A DNA stretch of 64,000 bases, taken from Pelagicoccus sp. GTDB taxonomy: Bacteria; Verrucomicrobiota; Verrucomicrobiia; Opitutales; Opitutaceae. The stretch is from positions 1 to 64,000 of the forward strand of contig JANQRJ010000067.1 in the NCBI GenBank assembly GCA_028284635.1, read 5' to 3'. This document shows, in pieces, positions 18,297-26,448 of the stretch (positions are counted from its first letter, which is position 1; each line of letters opens with the position of its first letter). Both the position numbers and the translations under genes were made by a program. Under the pieces are notes generated by a model. It was not told where the DNA came from, did not search any database, and was given only the letters and a program-made list of their open reading frames with translations.

Positions 18297-19028
18297 ATGC
18301 CCGGACGCTACACATTGAGACAACAACCGTCGGAGGTTGCCACTAGCGATGGCAACTACGCGATCGACGGGCTGCCAGTGCCGGGCCTGCCTCGAAAACC
18401 TCGCTACAACATAGCTCCCACCCAAAACTGTCTCGTGCTCCGCAAAGGCGATCAACCGCGGCAGCTAAAGGCAGTCGCCCTGCGCTGGGGGCTCATTCCG
18501 AGCTGGGCTAAGTCGGACTCCAATCGTTCTCCCTTGATCAACGCCCGATGCGAAGAAGTCGGGCAGAAGCCATCCTTCCAAGCGGCCTTCAAACGGCGCC
18601 GCTGTCTCATCCCAGCCGACGGCTTCTACGAATGGAAAAGCGAACGCGGCGGCAGCATGCCCTATTTTCTGCAAACGCAGGAACAGTCGATCTTCTACAT
18701 GGCCGCTATCTGGGAAAGCTGGCAGAACGAATCATGCCAGAGCATCGAAAGCTTCGCGCTTCTGACCACCAGGGCAAACAACCTGCTCGCCAAGTGGCAC
18801 GACCGCATGCCCGTCATTCTGCGCCGAGATCATATCGCCACCTGGCTCGAACAAGATGTCTCCCAACTGCCAGCCGATACGCTGCTCGCCATCTTTTCCC
18901 CCTTCCCTGGCAAACTCATGAGCTGCCAGCCCGCCAACCAGATCGTCAACAACTACCGCAGCGAAGGCCCCGCCTGCCTGGAGGCTCCGGCCCCCTCCTC
19001 CACTGCCCAGCTCGACCTGGAACTCTGA
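18297..19028 (+). CDS. SRAP domain protein (YedK/HMCES-like), catalytic Cys2 replaced by Pro
   Basis: A 243-residue SOS-response-associated peptidase family protein. The family motifs are in order: GRYTL at the N-terminus, PRYNIAPTQ (36-43), RWGLIPSWA (63-71), NAR (82-84), RCLIPADGFYEWK (102-114, catalytic Glu112) and WHDRMPVIL (His168). SRAP proteins bind abasic sites in single-stranded DNA and link covalently through the alpha-amine and thiol of Cys2 after Met removal. Here codons 1-5 are ATG CCC GGA CGC TAC, giving Met-Pro-Gly-Arg-Tyr, so position 2 is Pro. Asn82, Glu112 and His168 fit E. coli YedK Asn75, Glu105 and His160. See the finding on this residue. Confidence 0.88.
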   Translation: MPGRYTLRQQPSEVATSDGNYAIDGLPVPGLPRKPRYNIAPTQNCLVLRKGDQPRQLKAVALRWGLIPSWAKSDSNRSPLINARCEEVGQKPSFQAAFKRRRCLIPADGFYEWKSERGGSMPYFLQTQEQSIFYMAAIWESWQNESCQSIESFALLTTRANNLLAKWHDRMPVILRRDHIATWLEQDVSQLPADTLLAIFSPFPGKLMSCQPANQIVNNYRSEGPACLEAPAPSSTAQLDLEL

Positions 19029-19032
19029 CCAG

Positions 19033-19120
19033 TCATCATCATCTGCTTCTACTTCTTCATCATCTTCTTCTAAAAAGCATTGGTCGGAAGAAGATGAAGA
19101 AGTAGAAGCAGATGATGATT
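19033..19120. repeat. Pyrimidine/purine hairpin repeat R5, spanning a convergent gap
   Basis: The pyrimidine arm starts five bases after the SRAP TGA (ATCATCATCTGCTTCTAC...) and the purine arm ends at 19120, two bases before the stop of the convergent hydrolase gene. The arms pair over about 34 bp with few mismatches. The hairpin exactly fills the space between two stop codons, which fits a bidirectional transcript end. Confidence 0.8.
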
Positions 19121-19122
19121 TT

Positions 19123-20100
19123 CTAGCCTGAAAATCGCCGCATGAATTCCAGAGCCACGCGTTCGTGCCAAGCCAAGCCACCATTGCGACGGCCTGGAAA
19201 ACCCAGATGACCGCCAGCGTCAGGGAAACACGAATACAGAAAGGCGCTCCGACCGGCCAGCTTTTCGGGGAAACACTCCTCCGATAGGAAGGGATCGTTG
19301 CGAGCGTTGAGCAGGAGAGCGGGAATCCGCAGCTCCGAAAGCCAGTTCGCCGCGCTGCACCGCGCCCAGTAGTCCTCCGCGCTGGCAAAACCGTTGAGCG
19401 GAGCGGTGTACTCCCCATCGAATTCCTCGAAGGACTGCATCTCGCGGCAACCAGCCGTGTCTATGACTTCTGGATACAGCTGCGCTTTCTCCTCCAGCTT
19501 GCGCGCAAGCAGCAGGATGAAGCGACGCATGTAGAAACGGTTGCCCGCCGCCCCCAGGCGCTTTGCGGACCCTGCCAAATCAACCGGGGCGGAGACGGCA
19601 ACCCCGCAAGCCACTTTGGGAGACACGCCAGCAGGAGCTTCGCCCAAGTATTTCATCACGACATTGCCGCCCAAACTGAAGCCCAGCAGACAGATGCGCT
19701 CATAGCGTTGCGAAAGCAGAGCTATAGCCTCCTTCAGGTCTCCCGTTTCCCCGCTGTGGTAGAAACGCGGCAACCGGTTCGGCTCTCCGCTGCAGCCCCT
19801 CAGATTCATGGCCACTGCATCGTATCCAAATTTTCCTGCCGCCAGAGCGAAGCTCTTAACGTAAGGCGCTTCAGCCGAACCCTCTAAGCCATGCAGGATA
19901 AGGACGCAGGTCCTCGCGACCGAACCCGGACGAGCCGCGGCGGTATCCAGATCGACGAAGTCCCCATCGCTCAACTCCAAGCGCTGTCGGACGTAGGAGA
20001 CGCGGAAACGGCGACGCGTCAGATTCGGCAAAACCGTCTCGAGATGAGGACCGCGCAGCAGAGCAGGCGGACGATAGGGACTGACATCGAGAACTGGCAT
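19123..20100 (-). CDS. YheT-like alpha/beta hydrolase
   Basis: A 325-residue hydrolase. The catalytic triad is visible: Ser in GFSLGGN, Asp in LNARNDPFL, and His in GGHLGF. The N-terminal PALLRGPHLETVLP and the LILHGLEGSAEAPYV oxyanion region with NLRGCSGEPN are hallmarks of the YheT/ABHD1-3 family. Bacterial members are thought to be esterases or lipases with unproven substrates. Start ATG at 20100 is chosen because the family core begins about 10 residues later. It converges with the SRAP gene and is divergent from mgtE. Confidence 0.88.
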   Translation of the reverse strand: MPVLDVSPYRPPALLRGPHLETVLPNLTRRRFRVSYVRQRLELSDGDFVDLDTAAARPGSVARTCVLILHGLEGSAEAPYVKSFALAAGKFGYDAVAMNLRGCSGEPNRLPRFYHSGETGDLKEAIALLSQRYERICLLGFSLGGNVVMKYLGEAPAGVSPKVACGVAVSAPVDLAGSAKRLGAAGNRFYMRRFILLLARKLEEKAQLYPEVIDTAGCREMQSFEEFDGEYTAPLNGFASAEDYWARCSAANWLSELRIPALLLNARNDPFLSEECFPEKLAGRSAFLYSCFPDAGGHLGFPGRRNGGLAWHERVALEFMRRFSG

Positions 20101-20238
20101 ACGACTTGATAACTGAAGCCTCGATAGCGGAAATCCAAAGCCTTTCAGCTTCAGCCACCGCGAATGCCCCATCTTTTCACCAAAGCGTCAAACCTCAGCC
20201 TTGCTGCGAATCGGACAATTTGTCTTAACCAGCCTGCT

Positions 20239-21579
20239 ATGCCGGACGGGGATGAAATAACAGAAGTGGCGAACGACGCTCTGGTCCGCAGAATCGCGCG
20301 AGCCAAGGATTCCCACCCAAGCGACATTGCCGACGATATCGAGGATCTCGAGCTAGAGGAGATCCGGGAAGTCCTGCGAAGCCTGACCGACGAGCGAGCC
20401 GCCGAGGTCATCACCGAGCTCCCTCAAGAAATCCAGACCCACCTGCTGGAAAACATGCGCCTGGAACGCGTATCGGAGATCATTCCCGAGATGTACACGG
20501 ACGATGCTGCGGACGCTTTAGGCAAGGTCTCGCCCGAGCGACTGCAGGACATCATGGGCACGCTCGACGAGGAAGACGTCGAGGGCATCTCCGATCTGCT
20601 CGAGTATCCCGCCGACACCGCCGGAGGCATCATGCGCAAGGAGGTCTACGCCGTCTCCACCCAGATGACTCTGGCCGAAGCCCGCGAAGCCGTGCGCAGC
20701 GACGAGGAGCAAGACCAAGGCAATGCCATCTATATCTACACAATTGACGAAAACGAGCGACTGCAAGGGGTGCTCAAGCTACGTGATCTGCTCTTCCGAG
20801 ACCTGCGTCTTAAGGTGAGCGAAGTCATGATCACCGAAGTGCGCTCCGTCAGCGTATACGCAGACCAGGAAGAGATCGCGAACATCTTCCAGAAGTACAA
20901 CTACATCGCCCTGCCCGTAGTCGACGACTTCGGCAAGCTCGTCGGCCTGGTAACCTCGGACGACGTGATCGACGTCATCCAGGAAGAGGCCACCGAGGAC
21001 ATGCAGCGCATGGTCGGACTTAGCGGCGAAGAGATGGTGACCACCCCCTGGCAGCGCTCCGTCGGCAACCGTCTCCCATGGCTGCTCATCAACCTCGGCA
21101 CCGCTTTCCTCGCCGCCTGGGTCATCTCCATGTTCGAGGATACGATGGTCAAGTACGGCATGCTGGCCGCGTTCCTCCCCATTATCGGCGGCATGGGCGG
21201 CAACGCCGGGTCCCAAACCCTCACCATCGTGGTCCGTTCCCTCGCCCTCGGAGAAATCCAGGACAACGACTGGCGCCGCGTGCTCTCGAAGGAAATCCTG
21301 GTCGGCATCTCCACTGGAATCGCCATCGGACTCACCGTCGGCCTCGTCTCGTGGCTGTGGAAAGGCAGCTTCGTCATCGGAGCCGTCGTCTGTCTCGCAA
21401 TGTTCCTCAACATGGTGGCCGCCGCCCTCGCCGGAGTCATGGTCCCGATCGGTCTGAGAACTGCTAAAGTCGATCCCGCGCTTGCCTCTTCGATCATGGT
21501 GACCACGGTTACGGATGTGGTCGGCTTTCTGCTATTCCTCAGTCTCGCCAGCGTCGCGCTGAACTTGCTAACTCTCTGA
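20239..21579 (+). CDS. mgtE: Magnesium transporter MgtE
   Basis: A 446-residue Mg2+ channel: an acidic N-terminal domain (residues 1-125, SDIADDIEDLELEEI), two CBS domains (about 130-255, with MRKEVYAV and VMITEVRSVSV), a connecting helix, and a membrane domain of five helices including the pore segment GGMGGNAGSQTLTIVVRSLA. The cytosolic domains sense Mg2+ and close the pore when it is high. Length and order are standard. Start ATG 20239 gives the typical short lead; a longer form would overlap the divergent hydrolase promoter. Confidence 0.95.
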   Translation: MPDGDEITEVANDALVRRIARAKDSHPSDIADDIEDLELEEIREVLRSLTDERAAEVITELPQEIQTHLLENMRLERVSEIIPEMYTDDAADALGKVSPERLQDIMGTLDEEDVEGISDLLEYPADTAGGIMRKEVYAVSTQMTLAEAREAVRSDEEQDQGNAIYIYTIDENERLQGVLKLRDLLFRDLRLKVSEVMITEVRSVSVYADQEEIANIFQKYNYIALPVVDDFGKLVGLVTSDDVIDVIQEEATEDMQRMVGLSGEEMVTTPWQRSVGNRLPWLLINLGTAFLAAWVISMFEDTMVKYGMLAAFLPIIGGMGGNAGSQTLTIVVRSLALGEIQDNDWRRVLSKEILVGISTGIAIGLTVGLVSWLWKGSFVIGAVVCLAMFLNMVAAALAGVMVPIGLRTAKVDPALASSIMVTTVTDVVGFLLFLSLASVALNLLTL

Positions 21580-21793
21580 TCTCGACTTCACTATTCCGAC
21601 CGGCCCAGCGTGAGTAAATATTGAGTCAATAAGGCTCGCAAGCCCCTTAGATAGAATGAATTGTTCCGATAAAACTCGTTGTTCCAGCGAGGGAGAAGCT
21701 CCAAAAGCCCACCACAAGGGTTTCTCGGGCAAGAACCAATTCGTTAAAAAACAGCCTGATTCTCTAGCGCTCTCCTAAGATTTCCCAAGCACC

Positions 21794-22318
21794 ATGCCAG
21801 TTTCAGTCCCCGTCGAAAAGATCCAAGGATTCCTGAGCTCCTCTCTCATCAAGGTCATCGACACCATGATGGAAATGGAATGCAAGCATCTCGGACACGA
21901 AGCTTACGCCGGCACCCAGGCATTCAGCCCCAAGATCGATCCTGCGAAAGACGACTCGAAGCGCATGTTCGCCTCGTCCGTCGGATTTGCCGGCGAGGTC
22001 AACGGAGTCTGCTACCTTTTCATGACGGAAAACTTCGCCTACCTGGCAGGCCAGAAGATCACCAGCATGGAACGCGAAGAGCTCGACGACGACGTGGTGC
22101 GCGACGTCTGCGGCGAACTCACCAACATGTTCGCCGGCACCTTCAAGAACCGCCTCGCCGACCTCGGCCTCCCCTCCACGCTCACCATCCCCACCGTGGT
22201 CCAGGGAAAACGCATGGCGATCAGCACAGCAGGCACCGCCGAACAGTACCGCTTCTCCTTCGAGTGCAACGGCCTGCCCATCTTCGCAGACCTCCTGCTC
22301 TCCACCCCCCGGGTGTAG
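21794..22318 (+). CDS. CheX-like chemotaxis phosphatase
   Basis: A 174-residue CheC/CheX/FliY family protein. The phosphatase motif ExxN is present once (E108 and N111 in CGELTNMFAG), as in CheX, which removes phosphate from CheY-P and works as a dimer. The preceding VGFAGEVNGVCYLF strand pair is also typical. It is 23 kb from the chemotaxis-like block at 45-55 kb, with no cheA or cheY beside it, so the partner receiver is unknown. The 213 bp upstream contain no other gene. Confidence 0.8.
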   Translation: MPVSVPVEKIQGFLSSSLIKVIDTMMEMECKHLGHEAYAGTQAFSPKIDPAKDDSKRMFASSVGFAGEVNGVCYLFMTENFAYLAGQKITSMEREELDDDVVRDVCGELTNMFAGTFKNRLADLGLPSTLTIPTVVQGKRMAISTAGTAEQYRFSFECNGLPIFADLLLSTPRV

Positions 22319-22378
22319 AAGCGCCCTCCCGCTCATCGTTTTACCGCCCCCCCGATTCTCCCAAAGCTTTCCGCCATC

Positions 22379-22426
22379 ATTCGGTCCAGTGAAAAGGTCA
22401 ACCTTGACCTTTTCACTGGACCGAAT
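22379..22426. repeat. 48-bp near-loopless palindrome (P2)
   Basis: Arms of 23 bp (starting ATTCGGTCCAGTGAAAAGG and ending TCAA) are perfectly complementary around a central CC. It lies between the convergent cheX-like and M3 peptidase genes, 60 bp after the first stop, which suits a bidirectional terminator. It is related in form, not in sequence, to the palindromes at 5795 and 26359. Confidence 0.75.
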
Positions 22427-22504
22427 TCGTGAGCCTCGGCAACACGCTTATTCATGGAATCTGGGGTGACTCCATGGCAAGATCACGCGAGGAGACTGCC
22501 TTGG

Positions 22505-24574
22505 TCAACCAGCCAATAGCCCACAACGACGAAGCAGCGCCTCCGGATCCGGCTCGCGACCCATGAAGGACTTGAACAACTCCATCGGATCCTCGGAGTT
22601 GCCCTTCGAAAGGATGCGCTCGCGAAACTCCCGTCCGGTTCGCTCGTTGAAAATTCCTTCCTTTTCGAAACGCGTGAAAGCATCCGCATCCAACACCTCG
22701 GCCCACTTGTAGGAATAGTAGCCCGCCGCGTAGCCGACCGGACTGGAAAAGATATGCCCGAAACGGCGAACAATGCTGCGAGGCGTGGTCTTGAACTCCA
22801 TCACGTATCCTTCGAGCGTCTCGCGCAGCGTCGCATCGAGGTCGCCAGCCAAGTACGGCTCTGGGTTCAGATGCATCTCGAGGTCCAGCTTGCCCAAACT
22901 CAGTTGCCGCATGGTCATGGCGGCGCTCTGGAAGTTGCGAGCCGATACCATTTTCCGGAAGAGGTCGTCAGGAATAGGCTCGCCCGTTTCAAAATGGCGA
23001 GCGAACTGGTCCAGGCTTTCGCGATTCCAGCACCAGTTTTCCATGATTTGGGAGGGCAGTTCCACGAAATCCCAGGCGACGTTCACGCCATTGAGAGACT
23101 TGATTTCCACCTTGCCAAGCAAGTGGTGCAGCAGGTGGCCGAACTCGTGGAACACCGTCTCTACCTCTCGATGGTCGAGCAAAGCCGGCTTCCCATCAAC
23201 CGGCTCAGTCATGTTGCCCGTAATCAGGCCGACGTGCGGAGAGCGGCTTCCATCCGCCAAGGACTCGCCTGTATCCAGAAAGTTCATCCACGCCCCGCCA
23301 CGCTTCTCCTCCCGCGGATGCCAATCCGCATAGAAATAGCCGAGCAGCTCGCCACCCGCATCATAGAGATCGTAGAGCTTTACGTCTGGATGCCAGCTAT
23401 TCTCCGGACCCTCATGGCCCTGTATCCGCAATCCGAATATACGCTCGGCAATGCGAAACAAGCCATCGAGAACCTGCCCGATCGGGAAGTAGGGACGCAA
23501 GGCCTCCTCGTCGAAATCGTACTTCGCCTGACGCAGCTTCTCCGACCAGTAGGAGACATCCCAAGGCTCCAGGCGCTGCGCCGACTGGCCAGTCTGCTCG
23601 GCCACGAAGGCCTCGAGCTCGGCAATCTCTGCAGCGAAGCCTGCCGCAGCCTTCTCGTGCAAGTCTTCCACGAAACTCAACGCAGCAGCGCCTGTCTTGG
23701 CCATACGGCGCTGCAGAACCTGATCCGCGAAATTCGCCTGATCGAGCAAAGCCGCCTTCTCCCGGCGCAAGACGAGGATCTCGCGCAGCAACGCTGTATT
23801 GTCCCACTTGTCCCTCAGGCCAATGAGAGACGAAGCCTCGTAGAGTTCGCGTCGCAACGAAGCATCGTCCGCGTACTTCAAAACGGGGAGAATAGACGGA
23901 GCCTGTAGTGTGAATCTCCATACAGGTTTCTCGTCCGAACCGTGGCCTTTGCCTTTGGCGCTCTGGCGAGCAGCAGCCTTCGCCGAATCAGGCAAGCCAG
24001 CCAAGCGAGACTCGTCTTCGACCAGCAGCTCGTAGGCATTGGTCGAGTCGAGAACGTTGTCCCCGTAGCGGTTGGTCCTTTCCGCCAGCTCGCGATTCAG
24101 AGCTTCGAGACGAGCCTTTTTTTCGGGCGGCAAATCGGCTCCAGCCTGTACGAAATCCGCCAGCGTCTCGCCAAAAAGCCGCTTCTGCACGCCGCTCAGA
24201 GAGGCAGCCTCGGGCTTGTCCGCGAAACTCTTGAGAGCCGCCCACAGCTCCGAATTGAGCGGCACCCGCGAGTAGAATTCCGTCACCTTCGGCAGCATCG
24301 CCTTGTGGGCCGCCCGCAAGGACTCGCTATCCTTCACGGACGTCAAGTGGTCCACCCTGCTCCAGGCCCGACGCAAGGTTTCACCGGCATTCTCCAACGC
24401 GATAAAGGTGTTGGCAAAAGTCGCCTCCTCCGGCGAGACGGCGCTCACCGCGTCGACCTCGGCCTGGGCCTCCACCAAAGCCGCCGAAATATCGGCCTCT
24501 ATCCGGTCCGGAGTCAGAGTCGACCAATCGACAAGTTTCGCGCGATCGTGAAAAGGGTGTGCCTCGGAACTCAT
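22505..24574 (-). CDS. M3 family oligopeptidase (oligopeptidase A / PrlC type)
   Basis: A 689-residue metallopeptidase. The HEFGH zinc motif is at residues 476-480 inside ETVFHEFGHLLHHLL, and the third ligand lies in the following helix, within ELPSQIMENW. The long alpha-helical N-terminal half and the C-terminal GYAAGYYSYKWAEVLDADAF segment are typical of thimet-like oligopeptidases. These enzymes degrade short peptides, including cleaved signal peptides, in the cytoplasm. There is no signal sequence. The length matches E. coli PrlC (about 680). Confidence 0.93.
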   Translation of the reverse strand: MSSEAHPFHDRAKLVDWSTLTPDRIEADISAALVEAQAEVDAVSAVSPEEATFANTFIALENAGETLRRAWSRVDHLTSVKDSESLRAAHKAMLPKVTEFYSRVPLNSELWAALKSFADKPEAASLSGVQKRLFGETLADFVQAGADLPPEKKARLEALNRELAERTNRYGDNVLDSTNAYELLVEDESRLAGLPDSAKAAARQSAKGKGHGSDEKPVWRFTLQAPSILPVLKYADDASLRRELYEASSLIGLRDKWDNTALLREILVLRREKAALLDQANFADQVLQRRMAKTGAAALSFVEDLHEKAAAGFAAEIAELEAFVAEQTGQSAQRLEPWDVSYWSEKLRQAKYDFDEEALRPYFPIGQVLDGLFRIAERIFGLRIQGHEGPENSWHPDVKLYDLYDAGGELLGYFYADWHPREEKRGGAWMNFLDTGESLADGSRSPHVGLITGNMTEPVDGKPALLDHREVETVFHEFGHLLHHLLGKVEIKSLNGVNVAWDFVELPSQIMENWCWNRESLDQFARHFETGEPIPDDLFRKMVSARNFQSAAMTMRQLSLGKLDLEMHLNPEPYLAGDLDATLRETLEGYVMEFKTTPRSIVRRFGHIFSSPVGYAAGYYSYKWAEVLDADAFTRFEKEGIFNERTGREFRERILSKGNSEDPMELFKSFMGREPDPEALLRRCGLLAG

Positions 24575-24785
24575 GTGGCCGGACCCTAGCTACACGCGTT
24601 GCCAAGACAACCGCGAAGCGCCGAAATCCGGGCGCGTTTTTAAGTGTCGTCCAGGCCTGCCAAGAGTTTGGCACAGTGGCGCTACTCGAAGAGCAACACT
24701 TTGTTGAAACACACCCCCGAAGTCTCCCAAGAAGAGAGCTGACTTGCCACTGGATTGCCCAGCCTGTCAGCATGCCTCCAGTTCG

Positions 24786-25571
24786 ATGCTGTTCCTCAAA
24801 CGAATCCACTGCCCCCCTCAAGATGGCAGTCAGGGATTTCCCCTCTCGCTACCTTTCGTCAAGGACCTGCAGGAACGCGGCATCGACTCGAACACGCTTT
24901 TCCTGGTCGGCGAAAACGGCAGCGGAAAATCCACCCTCCTCGAATCGATCGCCCTCGCCTCCAAGCGCATCAGCATCGGCTACTCCGCGCTCGACAAGGA
25001 TCCCACGCTAGAGGAAGTGCGGCCACTCGCCAGAAAGCTGGAGCTAGGCTGGAAACGCCGCGCGGCGAAGGGCTTCTTCCTCCGCTCCGAGGACTTCTTC
25101 AATTTCGTAAGGAAGAACAAGGAACTGGAGGAAACCTTCGACGGCTATATCGAACGCTTCAAAGACGACGACCGCGCCCGCGGCTACATGGAGGCCAACA
25201 AGCGGGCCATCAACAACGCCTACGGTCGCGACCTAAACGACTTCTCTCACGGCGAGAGCTTCCTGGAATTCATGAAGGCCCGCGTACACCCAGGTGGACT
25301 CTACCTGATCGACGAACCGGAAGCCGCCCTCTCGCCTCAACGTCAACTCGCCTTCGTCCTCTTTGTGCACGACATGGCTCAGCAGGATTGCCAGTTCATC
25401 ATCGCCACCCACTCCCCCATCATCCTAAGCGCTCCCCGAGCCGCCATTTGGAGCTTCGACGAGAACGGTCTCGCCGATGCCCAATACGACGAGCTCGAGC
25501 ACGTGCGCTTCACCAAAAGCTTCCTCGAAGCCCCTACCCGCTATTGGAAGCAGCTCATGGAACTCGACTAG
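24786..25571 (+). CDS. Stand-alone AAA/ABC-type ATPase
   Basis: A 261-residue soluble P-loop ATPase. Walker A GENGSGKSTLLES is near residue 41, an SHGESFLEF segment stands in for the ABC signature, Walker B GGLYLIDEPEAALSPQ follows, and the H-switch is in IIATHSPIIL. The pattern matches the AAA_21/AAA_23 predicted-ATPase group (YhiN-like and anti-phage effectors alike). It is monocistronic, with no nuclease or toxin partner beside it. ATG 24786 is preferred to an upstream TTG. Function is unknown; both housekeeping and defence uses are known in the group. Confidence 0.8.
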   Translation: MLFLKRIHCPPQDGSQGFPLSLPFVKDLQERGIDSNTLFLVGENGSGKSTLLESIALASKRISIGYSALDKDPTLEEVRPLARKLELGWKRRAAKGFFLRSEDFFNFVRKNKELEETFDGYIERFKDDDRARGYMEANKRAINNAYGRDLNDFSHGESFLEFMKARVHPGGLYLIDEPEAALSPQRQLAFVLFVHDMAQQDCQFIIATHSPIILSAPRAAIWSFDENGLADAQYDELEHVRFTKSFLEAPTRYWKQLMELD

Positions 25572-25616
25572 GGTGGTGTAAGCGAACGCAATGCCGCAAA
25601 GGGTGGCGCCGGATCG

Positions 25617-25726
25617 CGCAGAGCGGGACCGCGTGCGCAATTCGTCCTCATCACTCCCCCTCCTCATCTTCATCCTCATCCCAGGATAGGAACCGACAGA
25701 GACAGGGACTAAAGCTCCGCGCTACG
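25617..25726. repeat. Composite repeat: pyrimidine tract R6 nested in a loop-motif family arm pair
   Basis: The outer parts are GCGCAGAGCGGGACCGCGT (25617-25635, identical to 103-121) and GGGACTAAAGCTCCGCGCTAC (25706-25726, matching the right arm at 7458-7482). Between them is a pyrimidine tract (25646-25689, TCCTCATC...CCCAGGATA) matching R7. It fills most of the gap between the ATPase and GNAT genes. It looks like one repeat type inserted into another. Confidence 0.6.
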
Positions 25727-25759
25727 GATCGCGACCTTTTCAACGCCGAAGAAGCGGTA

Positions 25760-26308
25760 TCAGCCTGAAATACGCGCCACAGCCATTTCGGCGCCGCCGG
25801 ATTCGAGCCAATCCTCGCCAAGGAGAGCCCAACGCTCGTGATCCCGCCACTCGCCGCCTATGCGCAGGTACTTTGGAGAGAAGCCTTCGCGGCGAAGGCC
25901 AAGACGGCGGGCAAGCGCCAGAGAACGCAGGTTCCCCGGCTGGATGTTCACCTCCAAACGATGCAAACCCAGTTCGCCAAAAGCTTCGTCGAAGGCCAAA
26001 GCAAGGCCCTCCGTCATGTAGCCCTTTCCTTCGAATCCGCTAAACCCCCAGTAGCCGACAAAGGCCCCACGCAACGCTCCTTCGATGATCTCGTTGAGAT
26101 TCACCACCCCGGCAATGCGATCGTCCGACTTGCGACAAACCAGAAAGCTCGCATGACGCGGCGACTCGATTCGCTCCAGCAGCTCTTCGAAGCCCGCCTG
26201 CGAAGTCGCCGGATAAACCCAAGGGCGATGCATCTCCACACTCCGCTTGGCGCTTTCCACAAACTCCTTCGCGTCCGAACGACAAGGAGATCTCAAATAG
26301 ACTCTCAT
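25760..26308 (-). CDS. GNAT family N-acetyltransferase (RimJ/RimL-like)
   Basis: A 182-residue protein of the ribosomal-protein-acetyltransferase-like GNAT group: the MRVYLRSP start, IAGVVNLNEII (beta4), the acetyl-CoA loop in GYWGFSGFEGKGYMTEGL, and HRLEVNIQPGNLRSLALARRLG in the C-terminal half. The ATG at 26308 is chosen; the longer reading frame only extends into palindrome P3. The acceptor substrate is unknown. A related GNAT lies at 28222. Confidence 0.85.
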   Translation of the reverse strand: MRVYLRSPCRSDAKEFVESAKRSVEMHRPWVYPATSQAGFEELLERIESPRHASFLVCRKSDDRIAGVVNLNEIIEGALRGAFVGYWGFSGFEGKGYMTEGLALAFDEAFGELGLHRLEVNIQPGNLRSLALARRLGLRREGFSPKYLRIGGEWRDHERWALLGEDWLESGGAEMAVARISG

Positions 26309-26358
26309 GCTTCCAGGAAAGCATCCAGCCCAACGCCAACCTGACAAACAAAGAAGAC

Positions 26359-26398
26359 CCGACGCTTTATTTTCCAACGTTGGAAAATAAAGAGTCGG
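26359..26398. repeat. 40-bp loopless palindrome (P3) in a divergent promoter region
   Basis: CCGACGCTTTATTTTCCAAC meets its reverse complement at the centre CAACGTTG, with one mismatch over 40 bp and a perfect 28-bp core (26365-26392). Unlike P1 and P2 it lies between two divergent starts, so it may be an operator or cruciform rather than a terminator. Confidence 0.7.
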
Positions 26399-26448
26399 AC
26401 ACGAGGGGCTCGCAATGCGGAGAGCAACTGCTACTCTCCGCAGCCGAT

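Noticed and set aside
24744..24785. TTG start for the AAA ATPase adding a CxxC-like N-terminus
   Set aside because: It would add only 14 residues (CPACQHAS), tempting as a zinc knuckle, but only two cysteines are present and an ATG follows directly before the first conserved strand.
26309..26448. Longer starts of the GNAT and MECR-like frames (both beginning MENK)
   Set aside because: Both extensions are created by the palindrome at 26359-26398 and have no family similarity. Internal ATGs at 26308 and 26449 fit the families.
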